Of a stretch of 64,000 nt of DNA, positions 41,658-50,096 are shown piece after piece. A program made the position numbers and the translations under genes. Under the pieces are notes generated by a model, which was given only the letters and a program-made list of their open reading frames with translations, did no database searches and was not told where the DNA came from. Source of the stretch: Desulfospira sp963664655. Lineage in GTDB: Bacteria; Desulfobacterota; Desulfobacteria; Desulfobacterales; Desulfobacteraceae. Location: positions 682,001 to 746,000 of the forward strand of contig OY761554.1 of assembly GCA_963664655.2 (NCBI GenBank), written 5' to 3'. Each line of letters opens with the position of its first letter. Within the stretch, counting starts at the first letter, position 1.

Positions 41658-41673
41658 TGCACCTTTCGTGCCT
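41658..41673 (-). promoter_or_regulatory. Sigma-54 promoter of the second TRAP operon
   Basis: The minus strand reads AGGCACGAAAGGTGCA, with GG-N10-GC intact and two differences from TGGCACG-N4-TTGCA. It is 44 bp before dctM. The rest of the 361-bp gap (41615-41975) holds no gene; TTTATGCAAAGGGCATTGGC at about 41700 may be part of an upstream site. Confidence 0.6.
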
Positions 41674-41975
41674 GGATCGGATCAATTTTCCCAAACCCTT
41701 TATGCAAAGGGCATTGGCTAATTTTCCCTCTTTAAAATGAGTCCGGGAAAGTTAACGCTTTATCAATTTTTTTTTCAGGGTGTAAAAACAATAGACATCC
41801 AGCGACCTCAGGGGATATCACTGGAAACGGCGAATAGCCACTTGCCGGTGTTTTGAATGGAGACACAGGCGCCGGTATTAAAATGATTTCACGCGGGTCT
41901 GGATTTTGGATTTCCCATACGGCCCATCAGGTTAAAAATATGCCTGTTGATCTAAAGATGATCCCCGGAATCCCC

Positions 41976-42824
41976 CTATATGATGAGCCGGGCCATTTCT
42001 TTGGCTTTTTCAAAGGACGGATCTATCATGGCCGCGACTTTCTCTTCGTTCATGCCGTAGGTATTACAGGCGGTTGCAATCAGTTCATCAATGCCTGAAT
42101 TGTCATCATCTTCTCTTAAAATGGCCACCAGGCTTACCGGAGTCAACGCCTCGTAATTTGATACCGATGCCCCGTGATGCCCCCGGATAGCCGCGGCGAT
42201 GTTTTCAGGAAGCCCCCATTCAGCACAGATCCATGAAGCCACCTCTGTATGGTCCCATTCCAGGTGTTCTTGTTCCAGAGCGGCAAGGTCTCCGCCTTCT
42301 ATATGCCATTGTTTGAAAATGGGTTCATAAAGATCGGTTCTGTGGCAGGCCAAAAACGGCAGGGCCATGTCCTGAAGAAAGGCAGCGGTGAAACATTCGG
42401 ATTCTTTGGCCGGACAAAGGCGTTTGGCCAGTTCGCTGGCCAGGATGGCCCTTCGTGCCGACGTCAGCCAGAATTCGGCGGGGTCATGCCATTGGCAGGA
42501 TTTTTTCGGCATGCCCTTGGCCACGCCCACACCAAGCACCAGAGACTCAAGCTGGGATATCCCCACCAGGGCAATGGCCTGGGTTAAGTTCTCCACTTTT
42601 TTGCTGGGAGAAAAGGCCGCAGAGTTGGCTATGCCCAAAAGCTTGACGGATATGCCGGGATCCAGTGACAAGGATTCGGCAATGGTTGCCGCCGAGGAAT
42701 ACGGACTTCTGATCTTTTGAAGAATCTGCATCACCACTGCCGGAAAGGAGGGCAGTTCATACCCTTTTAATATCTTTTTCAGCTTTTTTTTCGGGCTGTC
42801 CTTGGATTTGAAAAATGAAAACAT
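41976..42824 (-). CDS. HDOD-domain signalling protein
   Basis: The 282-residue protein has a short basic N-terminus and an HDOD domain: LPSFPAVVMQILQKIRSP, LDPGISVKLLGIANSAAF, LTQAIALVGISQLESLVLG, then FTAAFLQDMALPFLACH and the partly conserved HLEWDHTEVASWICAEWGLP with IRGHHG. HDOD proteins are HD-related but usually lack the full metal site and act in signalling. The output partner is unknown. The channel gene on the same strand ends 21 bp upstream of this start, so the two may be co-transcribed. Confidence 0.85.
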   Translation of the reverse strand: MFSFFKSKDSPKKKLKKILKGYELPSFPAVVMQILQKIRSPYSSAATIAESLSLDPGISVKLLGIANSAAFSPSKKVENLTQAIALVGISQLESLVLGVGVAKGMPKKSCQWHDPAEFWLTSARRAILASELAKRLCPAKESECFTAAFLQDMALPFLACHRTDLYEPIFKQWHIEGGDLAALEQEHLEWDHTEVASWICAEWGLPENIAAAIRGHHGASVSNYEALTPVSLVAILREDDDNSGIDELIATACNTYGMNEEKVAAMIDPSFEKAKEMARLII

Positions 42825-42845
42825 GTATGTCCTTAAAATTATAAA

Positions 42846-43907
42846 TTATTCGGCACGACGAGCCATTTTATTTCCCAATATACTCAGCAACCCGCCAAGC
42901 CCCATATAACCTGTAATCGCCTGAAGGGAAACAACAATTTGCGCAGGAACGGAAACCGGCAGGGCATCCCCGTATCCCAATGTGGTCAGTGTCACAAAAC
43001 TAAAATAGATGGGTGAAAACCAGGTTTCATTGGGGCCATAATCAATAGGAACCAGGGTGTAAATCCCGGCATAGGCCAGCGTGGCCCCTACAAGCCATAC
43101 AAACCAGCGGATCAGGCTGCGCCCGCAGTCCGATGTAAACCACCACAGCCAGTACAGGACCTTGTACCAGCGGCCCTGTCCTCGAAATTCAAACAAATAA
43201 TTTTCATCTGAAATATACCGGCGGACCAGGTACGCCCCCCTCAGGTCCATTTCTCTGACATCCGCACCCACCCAGTCGGCTTTTTTGAAATTTTTAATGC
43301 CTAAAAGCCGGCAGCGCCGCATGTCGGCAAGACCGAAATGGGTATGAGACACATCGCTGTGTTTGAGATCCGCCTCGTACAGTATGGCCCTTGTAAATAC
43401 AGCCCGGGCAAGGTTGGCCTCAGATAGTCTGGCTCCGGTCAGATCGGCGGCTCTCAAATCGGCTTCCACAAGGATGGACCGACTGAAGACCGCCTGATTC
43501 ACATTTGCGTTGATCAGGCTGGCCTGGGTCAAATCAGCACCACCGAACCCGCAATTTTTAGCACTGCATTCGTTGAGGGAGGCAAGCCGCAGGTTCGCCC
43601 CGATGAACTCGCATTCATCCAGGACGGCCATATCCATGGCGGTGTTTTGTAAAATGGTGTGCCCGAGATTGGCGCAGCTCAAATTGACCCGGCTCATCAC
43701 GGCGCTGGTGAAATCGTATCCAGACAGATCCAGACCCGAAAAATCCAGACGACTCAGGTCGATTCCCCTCAAATCCAGCCGTAAGGGGCGATTTGTACTT
43801 CCCATGGCGCAACGGGTTTTCAAGGTGTGAATCATGGCCTCTCTTCGGGTTCCGGCAAAGGTTTCATCCTTTTCCAGCCATCGACTTTGAAGTTTTTTTG
43901 TTTCCAT
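42846..43907 (-). CDS. Pentapeptide-repeat protein fused to a two-TM potassium channel
   Basis: From ATG 43907, with AAAGGAT before it, the protein has 353 residues; the frame opens at 43997 but the first 30 residues have no support. Residues 45-230 are pentapeptide repeats of the A(D/N)LxX type (DLRGIDLSRLDFSGLDLSGY, ADLRAADLTGARLSEANLAR), predicted to form a right-handed beta-helix. The C-terminus has two membrane spans around a pore loop with the selectivity filter TLTTLGYGDALP. The channel is therefore a homotetrameric K+ channel with a cytoplasmic N-terminal helix. Function of the repeats as a gate or tether is inference. Confidence 0.88.
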   Translation of the reverse strand: METKKLQSRWLEKDETFAGTRREAMIHTLKTRCAMGSTNRPLRLDLRGIDLSRLDFSGLDLSGYDFTSAVMSRVNLSCANLGHTILQNTAMDMAVLDECEFIGANLRLASLNECSAKNCGFGGADLTQASLINANVNQAVFSRSILVEADLRAADLTGARLSEANLARAVFTRAILYEADLKHSDVSHTHFGLADMRRCRLLGIKNFKKADWVGADVREMDLRGAYLVRRYISDENYLFEFRGQGRWYKVLYWLWWFTSDCGRSLIRWFVWLVGATLAYAGIYTLVPIDYGPNETWFSPIYFSFVTLTTLGYGDALPVSVPAQIVVSLQAITGYMGLGGLLSILGNKMARRAE

Positions 43908-44248
43908 TTTATCCTTTGTGGACACTCGCCTGCCCTGGCATGACCCTATCATGAATTGATGCGACACTTTTTTTAAGACGATCTTTTTATACACCATTGA
44001 CTATCAGATGTTAAGTGGGCTGACCACAAATTGTATCGGTGTTTGAAAAAGGAAACGTCACATGAAAAGGGAGTACCCTGATGGCGACTCATGATATGAG
44101 ACCATCCCATAAGTTTTTTAGAAGTAAATAGCCGGTAAGTTGCGATACAGCGGATATTTTTTCTTTGTCCCCCGCAAAGGGTATGTTACAATCCCGGACA
44201 GTTGCAAAAAAAATTGCCTTTTGTTCACCTGTTAACCATCAAGATGCG

Positions 44249-44758
44249 ATGAATAGACTGCTTCACCCTTTCATTATAGATGTTGAAGCCTCCGGATTCG
44301 GCCCGGCCGGATACCCCATTGAGGTCGGTCTGGCCCTGGAAAAGGGCAGCCGGTACTGCCGGCTCATCGTTCCGGCCGAGGACTGGACCCATTGGGACGA
44401 AAAAGCCGAGGCCACCCACGGGATCAGACGGGAGATTTTATTTAAAAACGGAATCCCGCCGGATCAGGCCGCAGCGGAGCTGAACGATCTTTTAGGGGAA
44501 AGTGTGGTCTATACCGATGGCTGGGTGGTTGACAAACCCTGGATCAACCGGCTCTTTGATGCGGCAGGGATAAGAAGGCTTTTTGGCATCAGTCCATTGG
44601 AACGGATCCTTTCCGAGGAACAAATGGACATCTGGCATGCGACCAAAGATCACTTGATTCAAACCCTGAATACCACCCGCCACAGGGCGTCCAACGATGC
44701 CTTTATTATTCAGGAAACCTATATCCAAACCCTTAAAACCCTTTCAGTCCAATCATAA
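44249..44758 (+). CDS. DEDD-type 3'-5' exonuclease-like protein
   Basis: The ATG at 44249 (MNRLLHPFIIDVEASGFG) places the first catalytic motif DVEASG at residue 11, as in the RNase T/DnaQ group; the frame itself opens at 44165. The third motif is HRASNDAFI near residue 155. In between are EVGLALEKGSRYCRLIVPAE, HGIRREIL and a conserved Asp in YTDGWVVDKPWINRLF. It would remove 3' nucleotides from DNA or RNA; the substrate is not known. It lies just upstream of the phosphoglycerate-type phosphatase gene, four bases apart. Start choice is uncertain. Confidence 0.75.
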   Translation: MNRLLHPFIIDVEASGFGPAGYPIEVGLALEKGSRYCRLIVPAEDWTHWDEKAEATHGIRREILFKNGIPPDQAAAELNDLLGESVVYTDGWVVDKPWINRLFDAAGIRRLFGISPLERILSEEQMDIWHATKDHLIQTLNTTRHRASNDAFIIQETYIQTLKTLSVQS

Positions 44759-44762
44759 GAGC

Positions 44763-45632
44763 ATGCCCATGAATATTCTGCCCGGCGATATGCCAATTAT
44801 ATTTACCGACCTTGACGGTACCCTGCTGGACCATGAGTCCTACGGGTACGAACCGGCAAAACCGGCCCTTGATTTCCTTGAAAAGAAGAAGATTCCCCTG
44901 GTGCTCAACTCCAGCAAGACCTTGGAAGAAATCAGCGCCCTTAAGGCCCAAATGAAAAATCCCCATCCCGTTATTTCGGAAAACGGGTCCGTGGTGGGGG
45001 TGGCGGACGGGTATTTTTCAAAAACACTGCTGGAAGGTTGGGGATTTGAACGGTTAAAGGGGCAGTGGGTTAAACGGCTGGGCGGCTTGAGGCAGGAGTT
45101 GCTTGATACCTTAAGCACCTTTCGGGAAGAAAAAAAATATAAATTCACCGGTTTTGCCGACATGACCCTTTCTGAGCTCTGCCAACACACCGGTCTTTCC
45201 CAGGCGTCTGCTGCCCTGGCCAAAGACCGGTTGAGTACCGAACCCATCCTCTGGCAGGGAAATGAATCCCAATGGGCTGATTTTGCCGCAGACCTTGAGG
45301 CCGCAGACCTCGCCTGGGTCCAGGGCGGCCGGTTTATTTCTATTTCCCGGCCTTTTGATAAAAGAGACGGGGTCCGGCTGCTCATGGAGCTATATGAGCT
45401 TGACAGGCGCGGCCCCTTTGTCACCATTGGCCTGGGTGACAGCCCGAATGATCAGGCGGTGCTGAATATAATGGATATGGCCGTTGTGGTAAACTCCACC
45501 CGGTCGGACCAGATTCAGCTTGACCGCCCGTCCGATAAAATTATCAGAACCCTTGAACCCGGCCCCAAAGGCTGGTATCAGGCCATTAGGGAAATTTTTG
45601 AACCGGAATGGGAATCTATGGAAAGCCGTTAG
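44763..45632 (+). CDS. HAD phosphatase, mannosyl/glucosyl-3-phosphoglycerate phosphatase family
   Basis: The protein (289 residues from ATG 44763) has HAD motif I FTDLDGTLLDHESYGY, motif II LVLNSSKTLEE, and the late motifs FDKRDGVRLLMELY and TIGLGDSPNDQAVL. The cap and length match the MPGP family, which removes phosphate from mannosyl- or glucosyl-3-phosphoglycerate. The neighbouring synthase and phosphorylase favour glucosyl-3-phosphoglycerate as substrate, giving glucosylglycerate, a compatible solute. The frame extends upstream into the exonuclease gene, but this ATG is the first after its stop. Confidence 0.85.
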   Translation: MPMNILPGDMPIIFTDLDGTLLDHESYGYEPAKPALDFLEKKKIPLVLNSSKTLEEISALKAQMKNPHPVISENGSVVGVADGYFSKTLLEGWGFERLKGQWVKRLGGLRQELLDTLSTFREEKKYKFTGFADMTLSELCQHTGLSQASAALAKDRLSTEPILWQGNESQWADFAADLEAADLAWVQGGRFISISRPFDKRDGVRLLMELYELDRRGPFVTIGLGDSPNDQAVLNIMDMAVVVNSTRSDQIQLDRPSDKIIRTLEPGPKGWYQAIREIFEPEWESMESR

Positions 45633-45712
45633 CTATTAGCCTTTAGCCATTAGCTTCTGGATTGACCCTTTGCTAACGGCTAACAGCTAAAAGCTAAAAG
45701 CTAAAAGCTTTT
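45625..45712. repeat. GCTAA-family heptad hairpin, strongest copy
   Basis: Left arm units GTTAGCT ATTAGCC TTTAGCC ATTAGCT; loop TCTGGATTGACCCTTT; right arm units GCTAACG GCTAACA then three GCTAAAA. The phosphatase stop codon is within the left arm, and the hairpin ends before the synthase start. It could partly separate expression of the two genes. Confidence 0.8.
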
Positions 45713-45730
45713 AATATGGGAGAAATTGAC

Positions 45731-46954
45731 ATGGGAGACTTTCATCAAAACGGTATTATCGCCATTCTCCACAATCTGGCCCGGCAGCCCGTGGAAGAAC
45801 TTGAAGCCCAGCTTGCAACCTTTTCAAAAACCCGGCGGTTAGGGCTGGTATTGCCGTCCCTTTACAGTGAACTTGAAGGCGACGCCTTAGAAGATATTGT
45901 CAATAAACTGGCCGGGGTCAAATACCTTAACCAGATTGTCATCGGGCTTGACCGGGCAAATGAAGACCAGTACCGGCATGCCCTTAAGTTTTTTTCAAGG
46001 CTGCCCCAGCACCACCGGATTTTGTGGAATGACGGCCCAAGGCTAAGGGCCATTGATGAAACATTATCCCGGATCAAACTGGCCCCTACCGAACCCGGAA
46101 AAGGCAGAAACGTCTGGTACTGCTTTGGCTATGTCATGGCTTCAAAAATGACCGATGCCGTGGCCCTTCATGACTGTGATATCCTGACCTATGAGCGCTC
46201 CCTTCCGGCCCGGCTCATCTATCCTGTGGCCCATCCGGATTTTTCCTATTATTTTTGCAAGGGATATTATGCCCGGTTTACCGAATCCAAGGTCAACGGG
46301 AGGGTCAGCCGGCTGCTGGTTTCTCCTTTGCTGGCAGCGCTGAAAGTTATTTGCGGCTGCAGTGAATCCCTGGATTACCTTGAAAGTTTCAGATACCCCC
46401 TGGCCGGGGAATTTTCTATGCGCACCGAAGTCCTCAATGATTTGAGAATGCCCACGGACTGGGGCCTTGAAGTCGGTATTCTTTATGAGATGAAGCGAAA
46501 TTACAGCAATAGCCGGCTGTGCCAGGTGGACATTGCCGATACCTACGACCACAAGCACCAGCCGTTAAGCCGGGATGACTCAGACGCGGGCCTGTCCAAG
46601 ATGAGCATTGACATCTCCCGGGCCATATTCAGAAAACTGGCCACAGAAGGGTTTGAATTTTCCATGGAGAAATTTAGAACCATCAAGGCCACTTATTACC
46701 GCAAGGCCCTTGATTTTGTGGAAGTTTACCACAACGATGCAAAAATGAACGGGCTGTTGCTGGACCGCCACACCGAAGAACAGGCCGTAGAACTTTTTGC
46801 CCGGAACATCCTGGCCGCAGGGAAAATCTACTTAGAAGAACCCCACACGGTTCCCTTTATCCCGGCATGGAACCGGGTCAAAAGCGCTGTCCCGGATATC
46901 ATGAAGCAGATCAAAGATGCCGTTGAGGCCGATTACAAGGAGTACAGCGCCTGA
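45731..46954 (+). CDS. Glucosyl-3-phosphoglycerate synthase-type glycosyltransferase
   Basis: The ATG at 45731 has GGGAG eight bases upstream; an ATG at 45716 adds five residues. The 407-residue protein resembles GT81-type synthases: LGLVLPSLYSELEGDALEDI, YLNQIVIGLDRANEDQY, the GPRLRAIDETL and GKGRNVWYCFGYVMA donor region, and VALHDCDILTYERSLPARLI with the metal-binding DCD. Further on are YPLAGEFSMRTEVL and PTDWGLEVGILYEM. It would join an NDP-sugar to 3-phosphoglycerate. The downstream phosphorylase makes glucose the likelier sugar. This is family inference; mannose cannot be excluded. Confidence 0.83.
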   Translation: MGDFHQNGIIAILHNLARQPVEELEAQLATFSKTRRLGLVLPSLYSELEGDALEDIVNKLAGVKYLNQIVIGLDRANEDQYRHALKFFSRLPQHHRILWNDGPRLRAIDETLSRIKLAPTEPGKGRNVWYCFGYVMASKMTDAVALHDCDILTYERSLPARLIYPVAHPDFSYYFCKGYYARFTESKVNGRVSRLLVSPLLAALKVICGCSESLDYLESFRYPLAGEFSMRTEVLNDLRMPTDWGLEVGILYEMKRNYSNSRLCQVDIADTYDHKHQPLSRDDSDAGLSKMSIDISRAIFRKLATEGFEFSMEKFRTIKATYYRKALDFVEVYHNDAKMNGLLLDRHTEEQAVELFARNILAAGKIYLEEPHTVPFIPAWNRVKSAVPDIMKQIKDAVEADYKEYSA

Positions 46955-46955
46955 C

Positions 46956-48701
46956 ATGACCCCCGCTCTTTTCTCCCGGGTCCAGTCCCACCTGGAAAAA
47001 ATTTATCCGAACAAAGACAGCAAATCCCTGGCAGAACGGGCCGTCAGCACTTTTAAGCTGGACGACCCCGCGCTTTTTCTCCCAACGCCGGATAACACCG
47101 AGCCCTGGTCCCAGGAAGACATTGCCCTGATCACCTACGGCAACAGCATCACGGCCCCGGACCAGCGGCCGTTAAAAACCCTGGACCATTTTCTTGACAC
47201 CTATCTCAACAAAGGGTTTTCCATTGTTCACATCCTTCCTTTTTTTCCCTATTCTTCCGATGACGGGTTTGCGGTCATGGACTATTACCGGGTGAACCCG
47301 GCCCTGGGAAACTGGGAGGATGTGACCAGGATTTCACAGCGCTGCCGCCTCATGTCGGACCTGGTCCTTAACCATACCTCGTCCAGGTCCTACTGGTTTG
47401 AAAATTTTAAAAAAGGGGTGGATCCGGGAAAGGATTATTTTGTTACGGTGGAACCCGAGTGCGACCTGTCCCGGGTGGTCCGGCCCCGGACCAGCCCGCT
47501 GCTCAGAGAGGTGCCCACCCCGGACGGCCCCCGCCATGTCTGGTGCACTTTCAGCCACGACCAGGTGGACCTGGATTTTAAAAACCCGGAGGTTCTGTTC
47601 GAATTTCTGGCCATTATCCGGTATTACCTGGACAAGGGCGTGGAAATTTTCAGGCTGGACGCGGTGGCCTTTTTGTGGAAAGAGGCCTGCACCACATGTC
47701 TTCATCTGGCCCAGACCCATGAAATCATTAAATTGTTCAGGACCCTTTTAGGGGCCGGTTTCCCCCGGGCACTGATCATCACTGAAACCAACGTGCCCAG
47801 CAATGAAAACCTGGCCTATCTCGGCCAGGGGGACGAGGCCCAGGTGGTCTATAATTTCCCTTTGCCCCCCCTGCTGCTTCATACCATGGTGTCCGGGGAC
47901 AGTGGGGCACTGACCGGCTGGCTGAAAACCCTGCCCCCTGTCATGGCCAGCACCACGTTCCTGAATTTTATCGCCTCCCACGACGGTATCGGCCTGCGGC
48001 CTGTAGAGGGGCTTTTGTCCGACCTTGACATGGACCGCCTGATCACCTGCATGAAAACCTTTGGGGCCAGGATCTCCACAAGGGCCCTCAACGACCACCA
48101 GGACAACCCCTACGAGATCAATATCAGCCTCTGGGACGCCATGAAGGGAACCGTCGAAACGGGGCCTGACCCCTGGCAGCTTCCCCGGTTTGTCTGCGCC
48201 CACGCCATCATGCTCTGCCTTCAGGGCATCCCGGCCATCTATATCCACAGCCTCCTGGGAACGGAAAACGACACTGACCGCCGGGACAATCTAAGGTCCA
48301 ACCGGGCCGTTAACCGGCATATCTGGGAGTATGATGACCTTAAAAAGGCCCTGGCCGACAGCGAAGACCACCACCATAAGGTCTTTCACCGGATCAGGGA
48401 CCTGGTTCTTTTAAGAAAAAAACAGCCGGCCTTCCACCCGGATGCGGCCCAGATGGTCCTGGATACGGATTCCAAAACCCTGGCCGTGGTGCGAAAAAAA
48501 GACTCCGGCCCGGATGCCCAGACCATTTTATGCTTGTTCAATATCTGGGATAAACCCGTTGATTTGGGAATGCCCAAAGTTAACGGAGAGGTTGGCCCAT
48601 GCTCCAGGGCAACGGATCTGATTACAGGAAAAAGCATCCCCGTTGACGGCACTCTGTTGCTGGCGCCTTATGGCTTTGTCTGGCTCTCTTTTGAAGATTA
48701 A
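46956..48701 (+). CDS. GH13 phosphorylase, likely glucosylglycerate phosphorylase
   Basis: The ATG at 46956 is one base after the synthase stop. The 581-residue protein is a GH13 enzyme of the sucrose-phosphorylase subgroup: SIVHILPFFPYSSDDGFAVM, LMSDLVLNHTSSRSYWF, VEIFRLDAVAFLWKE with the nucleophile Asp, LIITETNVPSNENL with the acid/base Glu, and NFIASHDGIGLRPVEGLL with the third Asp. Enzymes of this subgroup include glucosylglycerate phosphorylase. Given the synthase and phosphatase next door, it probably splits glucosylglycerate to glucose 1-phosphate and glycerate. Sucrose phosphorylase is the alternative, but no sucrose genes are near. Confidence 0.85.
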   Translation: MTPALFSRVQSHLEKIYPNKDSKSLAERAVSTFKLDDPALFLPTPDNTEPWSQEDIALITYGNSITAPDQRPLKTLDHFLDTYLNKGFSIVHILPFFPYSSDDGFAVMDYYRVNPALGNWEDVTRISQRCRLMSDLVLNHTSSRSYWFENFKKGVDPGKDYFVTVEPECDLSRVVRPRTSPLLREVPTPDGPRHVWCTFSHDQVDLDFKNPEVLFEFLAIIRYYLDKGVEIFRLDAVAFLWKEACTTCLHLAQTHEIIKLFRTLLGAGFPRALIITETNVPSNENLAYLGQGDEAQVVYNFPLPPLLLHTMVSGDSGALTGWLKTLPPVMASTTFLNFIASHDGIGLRPVEGLLSDLDMDRLITCMKTFGARISTRALNDHQDNPYEINISLWDAMKGTVETGPDPWQLPRFVCAHAIMLCLQGIPAIYIHSLLGTENDTDRRDNLRSNRAVNRHIWEYDDLKKALADSEDHHHKVFHRIRDLVLLRKKQPAFHPDAAQMVLDTDSKTLAVVRKKDSGPDAQTILCLFNIWDKPVDLGMPKVNGEVGPCSRATDLITGKSIPVDGTLLLAPYGFVWLSFED

Positions 48702-48717
48702 GCCAAAATCATGAACA

Positions 48718-48753
48718 TTGACATCAATACTTCTATGTAGTAACTTATCTACA
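48718..48753 (+). promoter_or_regulatory. Promoter and palindrome of the phd-vapC pair
   Basis: TTGACA (48718-48723) is 17 bp from a weak -10 (TAACTT at 48741). TGTAG-taacttat-CTACA (48736-48753) is an inverted repeat covering the -10 box, as expected for an operator bound by the antitoxin. Confidence 0.5.
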
Positions 48754-48803
48754 AGCCAGAAGCCTTCTATCCAACTGGATTCAAACAAGAGGAGGACGTA
48801 AAA

Positions 48804-49061
48804 ATGCCTATTACAACCATCACAAGCCGGCATTTCAATCAGGATGTCGGGCATGCCAAGCGGGCCGCCGGCAAGGGACCTGTTTTCATAACGGATCGGG
48901 GCCGTCCGTCTCATGTCCTGCTGTCCGTTGAGCAGTACAGAAAAATGTTAGGCAATAAACCGGATATCCTGGAACTTTTGGCCATGCCTGAGGCGGCTGA
49001 TGTGGCGTTTGATCCGCCCAAACTTCAGGACAACACCATCAAACCGGCGACCTTTTCCTGA
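48804..49061 (+). CDS. Phd/YefM-family antitoxin
   Basis: The 85-residue protein has the Phd/YefM N-terminal DNA-binding fold: ITTITSRHFNQDVGHAKRAA, then GPVFITDRGRPSHVLLSVEQYRKM split over the second half of the domain. The remainder with MPEAADVAFDPPKL is the flexible, toxin-binding tail. AGAGGAGG lies nine bases before the ATG. It overlaps the toxin gene by one base (TGATG). It is probably autoregulated through the palindrome upstream. Confidence 0.88.
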   Translation: MPITTITSRHFNQDVGHAKRAAGKGPVFITDRGRPSHVLLSVEQYRKMLGNKPDILELLAMPEAADVAFDPPKLQDNTIKPATFS

Positions 49062-49507
49062 TGTTTTTACTGGATACAAATGTTGTATCGGAATTGCGCA
49101 AAGCCCACACCGAAAAAATTGATCAAAATGTGGCGGCCTGGGCCGCATCGGTTAATGCCCGGGAAATGTACCTTTCCGTTATTACTCTGCTTGAACTGGA
49201 GCTTGGTGTGTTGTTGATGGAAAGAAAGGATCAGGCGCAAGGCAGAATTTTAAGAACCTGGCTGGACCGGCAGGTCATACCGGCGTTCAGCCAACGGGTT
49301 ATTGCCCTGGATGCCGACATCGCCAAACGGTGTGCCGGTCTCCATGTGCCGGACCGAAAGTCTGACCGGGATGCAATGATCGCTGCAACTGCCCTGGTCC
49401 ACGGGATGACGGTTGTAACGCGCAATGTTTCCGACTTTAACGGTACCGGCGTTTCCATTTTAGACCCATGGGCTGATACTGAAGGAGATAAACACCATGA
49501 CCGATAA
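49061..49507 (+). CDS. PIN-domain toxin (VapC/FitB type)
   Basis: The 148-residue protein has the PIN acidic residues: LLDTNVVSELRK at the start, ITLLELELGV, DRDAMIAATALVHGM, and TRNVSDFNGTGV. These define a metal-dependent RNase, in many cases specific for initiator tRNA or rRNA. The length and end (ILDPW) fit the FitB-like subgroup. In contrast with the vapC at 8393, it is intact. Its 3' end overlaps the DUF3786 gene by 11 bp. Confidence 0.9.
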   Translation: MFLLDTNVVSELRKAHTEKIDQNVAAWAASVNAREMYLSVITLLELELGVLLMERKDQAQGRILRTWLDRQVIPAFSQRVIALDADIAKRCAGLHVPDRKSDRDAMIAATALVHGMTVVTRNVSDFNGTGVSILDPWADTEGDKHHDR

Positions 49508-50096
49508 CTACATGAAACTGGTTGAGAACAACCTGGCCAAACTTTACCAGGACCTGCCCGACACCCTTGAAACGAACATGGGCGCGGCCAGGGAAGGGGA
49601 CCGGTTTTCTTTTAAAGCCTTTGGGCAAATGTGTGAAATCAGCCCGGAGCAGATCCTGCTAGGCGGCGAGGCGGTGGCCCCCATTTTGGGGATCCTGGTC
49701 TCCCTTTATGCCCTGAACGCGGTTCCCGATGCCTGTATCCTTGAGCCCTTCAAGGCGTTTAAGGAAATTCCCGATTCCATGCCTTATACCGGGGCCTTTG
49801 TGACCCACACCGAGCAGGTGCTGGTTCCCCATGTTGAGAAAATTAAGGCGGCCATGCCTGCCATAGTGGACACCCTTGACGGGGAAATATCCCCAAAAGG
49901 CGCTGGCGGCGATTTCTCCATGCTGGTCCGGCCGTTGCCCAAGGTGGCGTTGTGTTATATCTTTTATGAGCCTGATGAGGATTTCCCGGCATCGGCCACC
50001 TGCCTGTATTCTAACAATGCCGGGGTGTTCATTCCCGTGGACGGCCTGGCCGATGTGGGGGAGTATACGTCAAAGAAAATCATTTCCCTTTTATGA
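49497..50096 (+). CDS. DUF3786-family protein
   Basis: The 199-residue protein matches my memory of DUF3786: NLAKLYQDLPDTLETNMGAA near the N-terminus, YALNAVPDACILEPFKAFKEI in the middle, and PLPKVALCYIFYEPDEDFPA with SATCLYSNNAGVFIPVDGLAD near the end. The family is common in anaerobes and is sometimes linked to corrinoid or iron-sulfur proteins, but no function is established. GGAGATAA precedes the ATG. The stop overlaps the glycosyltransferase start (ATGA). Confidence 0.78.
   Translation: MTDNYMKLVENNLAKLYQDLPDTLETNMGAAREGDRFSFKAFGQMCEISPEQILLGGEAVAPILGILVSLYALNAVPDACILEPFKAFKEIPDSMPYTGAFVTHTEQVLVPHVEKIKAAMPAIVDTLDGEISPKGAGGDFSMLVRPLPKVALCYIFYEPDEDFPASATCLYSNNAGVFIPVDGLADVGEYTSKKIISLL

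Noticed and set aside
45625..45712. Tandem 7-base units as a CRISPR array
   Set aside because: The units are far too short, have no spacers, and form a hairpin. No CRISPR array or cas gene was found anywhere in the window.
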